The notes beneath the pieces are model-generated. The model saw only the letters and a program-made list of their open reading frames with translations. It made no database searches and was not told the origin of the DNA. Positions 1 to 12,223 of a stretch of 64,000 bases of DNA are shown piece by piece (position 1 is the first letter of the stretch; every line of letters begins with the position of its first letter). Position numbers and translations under genes: made by a program. The stretch is from Xenia sp. Carnegie-2017 (lineage: Eukaryota > Cnidaria > Anthozoa > Malacalcyonacea > Xeniidae): positions 4,571,162-4,635,161 of the forward strand of contig NW_025813482.1 in the NCBI RefSeq assembly GCF_021976095.1, read 5' to 3'.

Positions 1-44
1 AGTTATGAATGTTGACGTTGTAGACAAAATATTGTTTTTTATAC

Positions 45-1731
45 CCATTTTTCATAAACAATGTTCTTATTTCATTTCTGGTAAGGCTGTTGTTTGAAGT
101 TAATGTATCAACTAAAATTCCACATCCACCTGGTCCATGTCCTTCAATCAACAAACTGTGGCATGATTTATCTGTGTTCTAGAAGAACCCAAACAAAATA
201 GTCATATGTGGCTGTTGCAGTAAAAATGGTGTTATAATAAGCTTATATCATATTTATGTCAATAAGAACAACATTTCCTGTTACTTAACATGAACCTATT
301 CAGTAGATATTAAGGGAAGGGAGGGAGGGGGAATTTGACATGAGACCAAACCAAAAGTAATGTACATAGCTTTTTTAAACTTTAAAATGAGCTTTTCATT
401 GCAAAATTGAAATTTTTTGAACATTTGAAACCGGTTTGACACATGCCTCAAATTAAAACTTCAACTTCATTTCTGATTTGTTTTTCTAAATGCATTATAG
501 CAACAATATAACAGACTTCTTAATTTCAGAACGAGGAAGTAATTTTCCAAGTTTACAGACAAATAACACAAATAAGTTTTCAAACAATGTAATATTTACA
601 AATGAATTAAAATAACATTCACAAAAGGTAATTATTTCAATTCAATGTATGTTTTTAAATAAACAGCTTGTTGCCATATTATTCAATCTTTGCATGTGTT
701 GTGCAATTATACTTTTATCTATGTAAGTTATGACTTACAAGCAAAGAAGAAAGCTTCCATTCATATTGAAGAACATGTCAGCCATACCTTCACACCAGAC
801 TTGATAGCTGATTCTATCTTATCCTTAGTCATATTGGCAGCTTTTGCTCTTTCAATTATATGTTCTAATTTTGAATTTAGATTTGGACACGGACCATTTT
901 CTAGAAAAGTCACTTGTTTTTTTATTCTAGCTGATTTTTTTAAAACCAGCTGAAATATAACTTGATTATTATCAATATAAAGTGATATGAAACTTTAAAG
1001 ATGGAAAAATTGCAACATGCCAATGTCATATCATATAGAAAAATAGTAGACTTATATGTAAAGAAGTTCTTCTTCAACGGCATAGCAGGATGTTACCCCC
1101 TCACTGTCTATCCCCACCTTCATGGTCCACTCCCACTCTCACTGTTCACCCTGACCATCATGGCCCACACCTATCTTCAATGCCCATCCCACCTTTATTG
1201 TCCACACCCACTCTCACTGACCAAGCCCACCTTCATGGTCCATCCCACCTTCATGGTCCATCCCACCCTCATGGTCCACCCATGTTTATTCATAATCCCA
1301 CTATACTGCATTTAAAAAAATCATTTTTGGTGGTCTTGGATATGAAGAAACAGAATTTTTGTGGAATAAATATCCAAGTACAACACATTGTTAAATACAT
1401 TGCATGTACTTGGCAACATGCCAACATCATCTATCATATACTTGTAAATAAATACTCCTGCATAGTGCATCAACAGTTACAGTCATTAAAACGTACAAAC
1501 ATCTTTATCTTTATGCTGATCAATTTCGCATTATTTTATAAATCTATTCTTACCTCGCACAGCTGTAACTATTTCTTTATGAAGTCGACCAAGAATCTTG
1601 GCTCTTGCAATGTCTCTATGCATTTTTTTGAATTTGATATTTGACCATTTACTATGTCCTGCCATAGTTCGCGTTCTTACTGCTATGATCAACGAAGGGG
1701 ATATTTGAAATCGACGAGAAATCGCCGTCAT
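45..1731 (-). CDS. TACO1: TACO1, YebC-family mitochondrial translational activator (partial, 3' end outside window)
   Basis: YebC/TACO1 proteins bind the mitochondrial ribosome; in mammals TACO1 supports synthesis of COX1. Three exons are visible on the minus strand: 1554-1731, 788-900 and 45-178, with consistent phases (1, 0, 2). Exon 1 opens with an Arg/Ser-rich stretch fitting a mitochondrial presequence (MTAISRRFQ...), followed by the family hallmark MAGHSKWSNIK and the YebC-type continuation. Exon 2 carries NLNSKLEHIIERAKAANM and exon 3 EGHGPGGCGILVDTL, both in the expected YebC order. An in-frame upstream ATG at 1791 would add 20 residues; I prefer 1731 because the added part is not presequence-like. 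After the donor at 43-44 the rest of the protein (roughly the last half) lies beyond the window edge. Family identity is certain; orthology to TACO1 rather than another YebC paralogue is inferred from the presequence. Confidence 0.93.
1090..1290. repeat. Pyrimidine-rich imperfect short tandem repeat in TACO1 intron 1
   Basis: A C/T-rich block inside the first TACO1 intron repeats variants of a unit of about 17 bases containing CATGGTCCA and CCCACCTT. It leaves an open frame by composition only; no splice-compatible coding sense was found. Confidence 0.6.
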
Positions 1732-1791
1732 TTTTAAAGATGTAGTCAATGACAAATAATAATTTTCATAACACGAAGAGTCTGTAGACAA

Positions 1792-2355
1792 TTATGAAAG
1801 AGTTTATTCAGGATTACTTCATGTTAATTTTTATGTTACTTGTTATGGGGACCAATCACCTAGGGTTGTTACAACACGAAACTGAAATTCATTTTAGTTA
1901 CGCTTAAATTGAAATCACAAACGGCCACTGGCTAGCTCACCCGGTTTTATCGAAGAAATAATTCACCCAATTTTAACTTTTGTAATGAAGTATTCCAAGT
2001 TTTTTATCAAACAATTACTGACATTATTAAAACCATTATTGAAACAATAATTAAAATATTTATTTTATTTTAAGGTCTTTTTTATTATACACACGGCATA
2101 AGGATTATGTTTCAAAAATTTACTGTACTCAAGTCACGGCTGGGTAAGACAGATTTAATTGTTAGCCAGTCTAAGCCTTTAGGTCGGAAGATCCGAAAAA
2201 CAGAAAGGATAAATGAAAAATGATCTATATTCAAAACACCTGACAAAAATATATAAGCAAGTCTGTATGTATAATACAAATACAAAATGTCTGACAGCGA
2301 AATAATTATTATTTAATCATTTATTCCATATTAATGTTTATTTACGACATTGAAA
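1792..2355. other. Intergenic spacer between TACO1 start and UBXN4 stop
   Basis: About 560 bases separate the two head-to-tail minus-strand genes. It must hold the UBXN4 3' UTR and the TACO1 promoter. I see only AT-rich sequence and no further coding signal. Confidence 0.5.
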
Positions 2356-5300
2356 TCACATTTGTTGTGTAGAGTTTCCGTTCCAAGTGTTATTTTCATC
2401 GTCATCTTTATCATCTTGTTGAAATGAATGAATCTTTCCATCTTTCTTAAAACGGTTTTCATTTTCTCTCGTTATTCTCCTTCGTGCATTCGAGCCGAGT
2501 GAAGAAGACGACGGACTAAAAAAAATGTTAAAGAATTCTCGGATAAGACATTGCTTCCACTTATTTTATTCTAAAAAACTACGGTTCTAAATTCGTACTA
2601 TTCGTAACCAGTTTAAATTATCGCAAACGTATTTTCTATTTTCATTGTAATCCAACAGTTTTTACGTCAGTCAACAACAACCCTTCTCAAGACTCCACTA
2701 ACCTGGACAATATACATCTAGACTACAAACATTTAAGTTTTTACAGTGCAGTTTCGAAAACTAATGGCTAGAAAAAGTTGTAGCAAAACCTTCCTTTTTT
2801 ATTCTCAAGAGTAAAGTTGGTTTCTCTCAAAAGAAGAAATTTAAAGACAAATAATTCTGCTTTTAAAAACTTACTTAGAGTCTTCACTGATTGTTGGGCG
2901 AGTGCTCTCCGGCTGGTGTTGTGCTCGTGGTGATGAATTCAAAAGAAATTTAAAAAATGATATTAAGGCTAAGAACGGAGCCATAATAAGCGTAAAGATC
3001 CATGTCAAAGATGAATTGTTGCCAGATGAGTTAGAAACATCACTGTGGGTTTTTGATGTCTGTAAAAAGCATTTTTTATAACTTGACTTTCACTCACATT
3101 ACTCAAAACAAAATAAAATGAAATACTTAATGTATTTTTTACCAAGTCGACGATCAAAGCAGCGCTTGGAGCTAAATCCAGATCTACAAGAGTTTTGTGA
3201 AAATCATCCTCTCCGAGATGCTTGCGTGGAAACGTTGTCCAAAACGATATCTGATTTCTGACATCCATACGCTAAACATAGAGATGAAAAAATAGTTATG
3301 GTCAAAATTAAATACAATCGTTTGCACTATACACAATGTCATAGCTTCGTATGTAATAAGTAATGGTTTTTACTTTTTACTACGCCATAACAAACGATTC
3401 TATACTTGATGAATGTTTGATCTTAAATGATGGTGCACATAACTTAATGACTATGAAAAATAGACATGAAAAATACCCTTAATTCTCTGCATCTATTCAA
3501 AATGTAATAAGAAAATTAAACTTGGCGCTAAAGCAATTCAATGATGTCAAAGTTAGAAAAATAAAAATTTAGTACTAAATGCCATTTAGTACATAATGAC
3601 ATACATGAAACGGATGAATATATAATATACAAACCGAGCGAATGAATTCTCTTGCGCCATCCAAAAGAGTGTCTGCAGGAAAATTTTGAGTCACAGAACT
3701 TCCATCGGGTAAACGAAACTGTATACGAACTTCAGAACTAGAAAACACACAAAGACAATATGAGTTAAAAATACACAACATAACTTAAAAACAAACAGAC
3801 GCAACATAGCAAATTAACACTTGTAATATAGCAAAACAAAAAGCAACATACGTACTATTACTAAAAAACACACACAACATAAGAAAAAACACCCACAAAT
3901 CCATGCACACAAACAGTAACGACATACCATAAAAAGCACACACAATATAACTAATAAACACAATATAACTGACAAATTAATATATTTTGACGTTGTTGAA
4001 TGAAAATATTTTACAAGAAATGACCTTCACATCACTCGAATAAAAATCTTATTTACCATGACCGAAGCTTGCCATAATTAGAATTTGCAGGGCTTGGATC
4101 GATCCTAGCAGCTATTTGACGACGTTCCTGTCGTTGTACTTCTTCTCTTGCAGCTCTATCTGCTTTATCTTGAGCTATTTTTTGACGTATAGCATCCTTC
4201 GCAGCTTTGTCTTTTGCTTTCTCATTTTTTATCCTGTCAGCCATTTGCTGTGCGAGCATTTGCTCTCTGTCTATCTTTGCCTTAGACATTATCTTACCGT
4301 CTTTTCTCCGTTCCACTTCTTTTCGATGAGCATCCTATTCAAATGAAAATCACAAACTCTAAAGGCAAGCTTATTCAAGCATTTCATCACGTGCACTACA
4401 CGTGATTAAGTAAGCGACTTACGGAAAACATTAGTTTGCATCAAAATGTGCGTTCATCTAATTTATTTTCACCACTAACAAAAGCTCAGAGGACAAAAAT
4501 CGTAGTGAAACACAACACGACTTGTCATCTGATCATAAGAAGAATATTTGCAAGAATTTTGTACTATATTATTGAGGAACCTCTTTTTCTTTTTCGGCCC
4601 TTTCCTTCTTTTTTTCTTCAATCAATTTCTTCGCTCTAAGATCAAATTGAGACAATTTCGGTGTCTTAGGCATCTTATTTACATTTTACATGGAGTACGG
4701 AATATAGTTAGGCATAACATGTAAAACACATATCATATTTTTCGACAAATATTTTATTTACTACAAATGTATTTAGTTTAACTTGATAAAATCCCGAGTT
4801 TATCTATATCATAGAGTGTTTTCACCCACATCACTACTACGTCACAAAATTGTACTGCTGCCAATGCTACTGCCATGTTGATTTTTCCCAGACTTCCCCG
4901 ACCCCATTGCGGATAATAAAGCTGTGACCTCACGTGCAAACAAACTATACCTGGCAACTCTTTCATTAATGTCATGTGTAACTTCGCTTCTTTCCCCAGT
5001 TACCTGTGTCAAACACAAAATTACAAGAAAATTCAATGCAGATACTACTTCTTGCAAAAGGCATAGTATACAAAATACGATAGAAAAAATACTATGAAGA
5101 ATGGGGGGGGGGAGGGGGCTTGATGTGGTTTATACATATGTGTAAAACCAAACCATTGTACATATAAGTCCAAATATGTCCCCAGAGTGTCAGCAAATTC
5201 CCCCAAAAATGTGGAATTTATAAATTAAAAAAAATTTATATTTTTACTATGTTTAGTTTATAAAATTTTTGTGATCATGTAGTATTAGTCCTTACGCCTG

Positions 5301-8300
5301 ACCAATGCAGGACTCAAAGCCTGCATGCTTCCTTTTTTACGCGAAAATCATAATACTTTTTGTAGTTTAAGGATTGAAGCATACTTTCTTTATTGTAAGA
5401 GTAAATCCTTAGACTGTGATCTATATTTTAACAATTTTGTTTTAGGATAGATATTAAAATGAAAAACTCACTGAAAAACTGAATAAAAAAATTTCCCATT
5501 CAAAATTCATCAGGACATGGACATACAAACCTCTCTGCTAGTTGATGCTTCGGGTGTTGAAGACGATGAACATGACTGAGATGAAGACGTTTCTTCTTGT
5601 CTGGGACTATCATTTTCTAATTTAGGAAATGTATTTCGATGTCTCTGTTTAAAAAATAAAACACATGCGCTGGTAGTGAGCTCAATGAAATTGCAGTGAC
5701 TAGATTTCATAATAAAATTTTATTCGCTCAACAAACATTATATGTCTTAAAAGAAATGCTCGCCGGCTGATTCTTGAAAATAACATAAATAGCAAAAAAA
5801 TTAACCAAAACCCTCCAAAAATTGTATGAAATAACTTCTAATACAGAATTAGAAATTACTTTAGAGAAAATGGCCTAAATCGAAACACTAAATTTAAAAT
5901 CAAGCTTTACCACAAAACTAAACATCACATAAACGATACCTATGTTCATTCAACCCTTGTGAAAAAACACCGATAAGACATAAGTAAATACCTATAAGAT
6001 CACTTCAGTTACTTGAAAACTATTTCCTAATCATGTATATTACCAAAATCAGTTTCTTAAATCTAATTCAGTACTATTCAAGCATTTACATGGGCATTTA
6101 AAGTTACACCTTTACGTTTTACTTTAAATCGTCTTATAACGTAACTACGTACAGTATGTATATACCAGCCCCGAAAGTTTGGTCGTTCTATGTAAATATT
6201 TCAGTGTTTACTCACTAAAAAAGCAATAGTCCTCTATGATTATGGGAAATAAATAATTCTTATGATAGGAAATTTACATAGCATGACCAAAACTTACAGG
6301 CTGGCTATGCAACTGCTCGTAATTTAAGTAATACAAACATATCTACGTATATATCGCACCTGCATCTTAACAATATGCGCGTTAGTGAATCACAAAGAAT
6401 TTATTAAATAATCTAAGTTGTTGTTGATGAAATTGACCAGTCACAGTATCTGAGCAAAATTGGAATTTAAATAATGAATAAGTACGCATTGTTCCTGATT
6501 GTTGCACTGGTGCAAGCTTAGAAAATGAAAGTGACTACAAAGTATACACTATACCTCGATAGCTTGCTTTATTTTCTGCAAGAATTCTCCTGGAGGTAAT
6601 GATACAGCAATAACTTCTTGTGGAGTACCAGCACCATCAAGACAATACACACAAGGTATACAAACAACTGGATCTAATGTCGTCCAATTAAGGTGTATAT
6701 ATTTTCAGGTTTCTTCAAACTTTATCCCAAAAATTGATGTCAACAATCCCTTACTTAGTAAGATGTTTTTTGTACGCTAAGACAAACACGACACGTGGAT
6801 ATAAAGTACGGCGCCACTGGGGCAGCTACCATTTTCCCTTTTGTCAAAGATAATTTTTTTGTCAGCAGACTAACTTTGGGTTAAAGTGAGGTGCATAAAT
6901 TCATCAAACTCAAATCTTAGTGATAAAGCTTTGTCTGCTAGATTACATACTTTACAGAAAGATTTTGCCATGTGAAATGGTGAGTTGGCGCTATTGCCAA
7001 TACTAGCTACATATTTTGGAGCATGACCAGCCACATTAGGCAGGCATACACCAGTGTTTGGGGGTGTTTATCACTTTAAACTAAATCAGTTGGGCACAAC
7101 TGACTACGCAAAAGAATAAACACCCCACCCCCAAATTAACATTGTAGCCATGGCCTTGAAGATCTCTTTTGGTAGCATTACATAATGGAAACTTATTCAA
7201 AACATTTCAGTAACATTCAAAAGATACAAATGAGTGCAAATTGCTTTAATTCATTGCTGTTGGAAGAAAAAAAAAGATATTTAGGTTTTATTAAAACTTT
7301 AAAAGAGTAAATATCAACAAAACGCAGTAGACAACCAAATGTTACTTTGACACAAACCTTTCAGCAAACAGTCGAATGGATGTGCAATCAGAGAGACAGA
7401 CTTGTTTTACCTAGAGATAGAAATTTCTTGTCAATATTGGTTTCATCTTATAATTTTAAATAGTTGGAATGTTATTAAGCAAAAAGAATGATAGCATAAT
7501 GCTTTATCCAACAACTAACGACCTTATCTAACAACATTCGAGAAAGTAGCCTTCCACTCCTCTTTTGTAAGCAAGACAAGTCTACTCAAAAACAGAGAGC
7601 CTTATACGCTACAAGTCCCGGGCTTGTGACCGGTATAGCAGAGTTAAAAGGTGAAAGGTTTTTATCATAGATTAATCAACTGAATATTCCTGCTCATTTT
7701 TGTTTGGAAGCATGTTAAACAGTTCATATGGACAAAGCTCGATTTCCATACTAAATATTCAGTATTATAATCCGGTTTTAATGTTAGACAATACATCATT
7801 GCCCCTCAGTTAAAGCATCCCGCTTTCCATTGGAAAAGAATAAAGAAATAACCAAACACATATTTAACCTTGTAACCTTTTCAACTATTTAACCTTATAA
7901 TTATACTTCTACATATCGGCAAGCGGGATGCTTGTGACAATCTATGTTTAACATCGATTTTAGATTTATTCTTTTCCAGTAGAAAATGGGGTGCTTTCAC
8001 TGAGGGGCAATGATGTATTGTCTAACATTAACACTGGATTATGTTACTGAATATTTAATATGGAAATCGAGCTTTGTCCATATGAACTGTTTAACATGCT
8101 TCCAAACGAAAATGAGCAGGAATATTCAGTTGATTAATCTATGACAAACCTTTCACCTTTTAACTCCGCTATACCAGTCACAAGCCCGGGACTTGTAGCA
8201 TATAAGGCTCTCTGCTTTTGAGTAGACTTGTCTCTTTACAAGGAAGAGGAGTGGAAGGTTAATTTCTCAAACGTTGTTATATAAGGTTGTTATTGTTTGT

Positions 8301-8515
8301 AGTTGTTGGATAAAGCATTATGTATCATTCTTTTTGGTTTCATCTTAAAGGAAACTGTGTCTGTGTACCACTTTAAGGTTGAATTTTAAAAAGTGACAAT
8401 AAAAACATATTTTTGCAAAAATTTATCCAACAATACCCATATTGACATAATCACCTCTTCATTTTCCCATAAAGCATCCATGTTGTTCGAAATCTCATCA
8501 TCTCCTATAAAGATA
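2356..8515 (-). CDS. UBXN4: UBXN4 (UBXD2/erasin), ER-anchored UBX adaptor of p97/VCP
   Basis: UBXN4 is an ER membrane protein that recruits p97/VCP for ER-associated degradation. Exons on the minus strand: 8455-8515, 6555-6673, 5531-5644, 4929-5003, 4581-4673, 4057-4334, 3635-3737, 3143-3271, 2875-3059, 2356-2515. The order matches the family: thioredoxin-like N-terminus (IFIGDDEISNNMDALWENEE, then PVVCIP), Ser-rich linker, charged coiled coil (ERRKDGKIMSKAKIDREQM), UBX domain (VRIQFRLPDGSSVTQNFP, with the p97-binding TTFPR turn), a hydrophobic intramembrane hairpin (WIFTLIMAPFLALISFF) and a C-terminus NTWNGNSTQQM that by memory equals the human one. All junctions from 6673 downstream are in phase. 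A candidate exon at 7358-7410 (CTSIRLFAER) fits the missing stretch before PVVC but its 3' phase does not match the next exon. The initiator exon upstream of 8515 was not found. Confidence 0.95.
2667..2733. repeat. Solo arm of the hairpin repeat seen at 23.66-23.86 kb
   Basis: In the last UBXN4 intron, a stretch beginning CAGTCAACAACAACCC and running to CTACAAACAT matches, with changes, one arm of the inverted-repeat element at 23659-23863 (shared blocks TTCTCA(A/G)GACTC and ACTAACCTGG). Only one arm is seen here. Confidence 0.55.
7055..7137. repeat. Short hairpin repeat in UBXN4 intron
   Basis: GTTTGGGGGTGTTTAT near 7056 is followed about 60 bases later by its near inverse AATAAACACCCCACCCCCAA, with a second smaller palindrome (TCAGTTGGGCACAACTGA) at the centre. 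This resembles a very small foldback MITE. Confidence 0.55.
7437..8347. mobile_element. ~0.9 kb foldback (long inverted repeat) element in a UBXN4 intron
   Basis: Two arms of roughly 370 bases, about 7481-7850 and 7960-8333, are near-identical inverses by eye; for example AAAAAGAATGAT at 7481 reappears inverted at 8322-8333, and CAAGTCCCGGGCTTGTG at the middle of the left arm has its inverse in the right arm. A ~110-base loop lies between them. The 14-mer TTGGTTTCATCTTA occurs in direct orientation just outside both ends (7437-7450 and 8334-8347), which looks like a target-site duplication. No coding frame of a transposase is visible, so it would be a non-autonomous element. Confidence 0.75.
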
Positions 8516-8739
8516 CTTTTCATCAAAATAAAGTTGTTGCAAGTTTCTAAGATACAAGTTGACTAAGTTCTAGTGACAAGATTCTATTCAGGTTCCTACT
8601 GAATAGAAGATCGCAATCATTATAATATTGACTAAGTACATACCTATGATCACGGAGAAGAAAATTATAGTCTATAAGATTATATATAAGGTGGTATAAA
8701 AGATCATAAACTTATATGTATAAGTGATTACTACAGATC

Positions 8740-9110
8740 ATCACGTCATTCATTGTTATGATGTGCATGATCATGTTGAACAGAGCATAGTATCCATCAA
8801 AACAGCATAGAAGTTTATAGACTCATACGTAGGTACATAAGATGATGGTATCAAGATCTGACTACAGATGATCTGGTCACACATTGTTATGATGTGCATG
8901 ATCATGTTGAACAGAGCATAGTATGCATGAAAACAGCATAGAAGTTTATAGACTCATACGTAGGTACATAAGATGATGGTATCAAGATCTGACTACGGAT
9001 GATCTTGTCACACATTGTTATGATGTGCATGATCATGTTGAATGGAGCATAGTATGCATGAAAATGGAAGACAAGATTACAGCACACAAGATGATAGTAT
9101 AAAAGCTTAA
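8740..9110. repeat. 131-base tandem repeat, about 2.6 copies
   Basis: The block starting ATGTGCATGATCATGTTGAA occurs at 8761, 8892 and 9023, a spacing of 131 bases, with few differences between the first two copies; the third copy decays after about 50 bases. Confidence 0.85.
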
Positions 9111-10088
9111 AGTACACAAGATGACAAAGAAGACTCAAGAATATGCCAATAGAGCAATTATACACCAATCAAACAAACATAATTGCATTAAATAACTCTA
9201 CAAGAAGCAACTACGGTGGTCTCTTAGCAAAACTGACAAATCATAAATCAGAGATGATAATTCTTTAACAGAAACACCACCACTTTTATTTTCACTCTAG
9301 GTATTTAAATATTTATTAACAAGAGCAATTTTACTTCACAAAATACAAAACACAACACTGAAACAGTCAACATTAGACACTGGTACAAACGGCAAGATCC
9401 AACTAATTAGATTTAACTAATATATGTACAGCCTAATTGCATCAGAACAAACCTAGTCTAACTAGAAGTACATTAAACAGTGATATTTTTGACTAAATTA
9501 CCCCGTGTATGTAAGTACTTTCAACAGTATTGCTTTGACTGATTAAAAAAATGAAGTAAAAAGATGATTATCTAACTTAGAAATGTAAAAACAAAAAATC
9601 TTACCAACGTAATTGAAAATTATGTAAAAGATACCATCAACAAAATCATCACACAGAATACTAACATGCGACTGTTATTACAAGAATTTAGATTGTTCCC
9701 AACCTTTTATATAAACAATAAACAACGAACCAATCCTTCTTGACTCTGCAATTGCTTGAGGTATAGTTCCATTGAACCAAATCATTTTACCAAAGGCTCA
9801 TAGATCAAATGTTGATACAAACAATCCGACAAACAAGATGCTCGTATCCTATTTACATATGGTTCACACGAAGTACATTCTATAGGCTATGAGTCACACT
9901 GATCTCAAAAAGAATCAGATTTGGCGGCATGTTCACGGTAAATAACTGGAGTAGTGGGCGGTAATTTTCTGCATATAACGCATCACGCTTTATTAAGCTG
10001 AGAGAGAGAGGTAGATGCTCCCTAAAAACATTTAATGATGTACAAGCACATCTATACAAACATAATTGGTTCTACCTACTACCCCACC

Positions 10089-11063
10089 CTAGCTTGAAGC
10101 AGAACGTAATTGAGCAAAATCATCTTCAATCCAAAGTTTAGCGACTTCACGATCGAAACCAATTTATAAGTTGGGAAAGAACGTCACAATATGTAGCCAC
10201 TAAAAATTATTGAAAAAGTTCAACATTCGTAGATGACTGACCGTAAATTGGCAAAAAATATTTAGGACTACTTGGATTGTTTGTTTGGCTACTTGAACAA
10301 GAATTCATACAAAATTCAAAAAGTCATGTTGTACTTTTTTATCAGAGTCACTCAGTTAGTCACCTTAGATTTAATGATCGCATAAGAGTTTTTGATATGA
10401 TAAATCACCGGGTACTTGGTACTTCTGAGTAAATTGGAGGCATACAGGTTGATTTAGAAGAAATCACGCTACCAACACAACACAGAAAATAAGAGCAAAA
10501 ATTTAGTAAATTAAACGTGGAGCCTGGCCTTGTGACATCTATCACAGCATGTTTTATTCATGAATTCATAAAAATCCTCTCAGTCAGTTTAGCAGTTCGC
10601 TGTAGACTACAACAAACTGCTAAATTGACTGAGAGGAACTAGTAGACATTTTATTTAGTGTGGAAAAAATTATAGCACACAATGAGCCGTACAAATGAAA
10701 TGAGTAGGACATAAGTTACCGGTTTTGAGTGTGAACTGAATGTCGTGATTCTTAATGCAATGAAATTGAAATTTACTTTGGTTAATGGAAAAAGATTAGA
10801 AAAAAAAGATAGTTTCTGAAGATCAAATTTAATTTGAGCTTTAAATAAGATCGAATGAAATCTACCACGTAAACTAACCAAGTATGCAAAACCATTGGAT
10901 CATGTGTATAGTGCTTAACAATCGGCATCGAGTCTAAAACTGCAACGTTGCTCCCTGATATTGATTGAAAGTGTCTGGAAGACTTGTCATATGATATAAT
11001 TTCGTCTGCGCAGGTCATGGGAAGACAGAAAGTGGGAGAATTTTCAACAACATGCAGTAACAT
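10089..11063 (-). CDS. Possible unrecognised gene, two exon-like frames
   Basis: Two coding-looking pieces lie on the minus strand. The upper piece starts with ATG at 11063 and reads to a GTTAGT donor near 10880; it includes MTCADEIISYDKSSRHFQSI and MPIVKHYTHDPMVLHTW. The lower piece, 10089-10160, reads GFDREVAKLWIEDDFAQLRS and ends in a TAG at 10089. I do not recognise either piece, I found no phase-checked exon between them and no clear acceptor for the lower one. They may be one gene, two, or chance. Confidence 0.2.
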
Positions 11064-12223
11064 AATTATTGTTTTCTAAATTTTTCATTTCAAACACGAC
11101 TGTACGAATTGCTTGAACTGAAGCTACTTTACCCCAGTATTGCATATTACATTATAAATTACACTACTGTGTGGAACAGTAAATCCCTGTCATGGTGCAA
11201 ACGAAAAATATTCTTTGTTCTGTTTAAGAAAAAATAATGCGACTCTTCAAACACATCGGTTCTATCAAGAAACACATCAAAACACAGGCGGCCGAACAGG
11301 GGGTAGAGCCCACCCCAAAAAAATAACCGAAAGTTCACCTGTTTTTGTGATTATTTACGAATGCTCTATTGCTAGATGACTACTGATTTGTGATTGCTGA
11401 TTAAAATTGTAATTGAGATTCAAAAATCAAAAGAATAAAAGTTTTATCGTTGTTCCTGAAAGACGAGGGAGATTTTTGGGTGCCTGGTGCATTGCGATGT
11501 TATGCAGTTGGCATTCTCCAAAACCTTTATTAATAATGCAAGTAATAAGACGGTACATTTTCAACCTATTGATGGGAAGCACTTCGAACAATTCCCCCAT
11601 CCTCGTGGCTCTTCGCGCATATTCCGCCGCCTTTGCATCACAAATTGCAAATGACATATAGTTTATTTAAATTTGATTATTTAACAGTTTCATGCAAGCA
11701 ATTGTGATTTAGGGTAGGACAAAATACACTATAACAGCTAATTATAAATTCTGCACACTTTAACAACAACGTCATTGGTTGGTTGGAGATTTCTAAAGTA
11801 CAAGTATTCTGATATATTGTATACTGACATACCCCGGATCTGCTACTGCATGCAAATGAAACTAGTTTTGCTACATGTTTGTGAAGTTATCATTTAGTAA
11901 TGCATTGTAACATTATAAAGTGGGACCTGATACATCTTTTTCCTATGTTCGTGCTCGTTATTTATTTTGTAAAACAGTAATTGTGTTTTCTTTCCGCAAT
12001 AAAGTTAGATACTAATGACAGACTAGAGAACGTCAAAATCAAATTTGTTTTTCAAAATACCTTAATGGTAAGCAACGAAGCAAGTAGCGTTAGGTTTTTA
12101 TCTTTTAGAAACTTATAAACAATATCATTTTTTTATAGTCTTTAGCTCAAAATTAAACTGTTGTAATATGCTTCGCTTAATTCTGTCTCCTCAAATGCCT
12201 ACTTCAATAAAACAACTTTACCA

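Larger units (their letters stand above)
8516..12223. other. Gene-poor interval upstream of UBXN4
   Basis: This 3.7 kb interval should hold the UBXN4 first exon and promoter and the 3' flank of STARD3. Recognised contents are the 131-base tandem repeat (8740-9110) and the weak coding candidates near 10.09-11.06 kb. Overlapping open frames on both strands at 11.41-11.66 kb lack splice or family support. The rest is AT-rich without visible features. Confidence 0.4.

Noticed and set aside
1090-1644. 184-codon plus-strand frame over the C/T-rich block
   Set aside because: It lies over a TACO1 intron and antisense to its first exon; generated by the pyrimidine repeat.
11413-11661. Overlapping ~80-codon frames on both strands
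   Set aside because: Slightly GC-richer DNA keeps both strands open; neither has splice partners or a recognisable domain.
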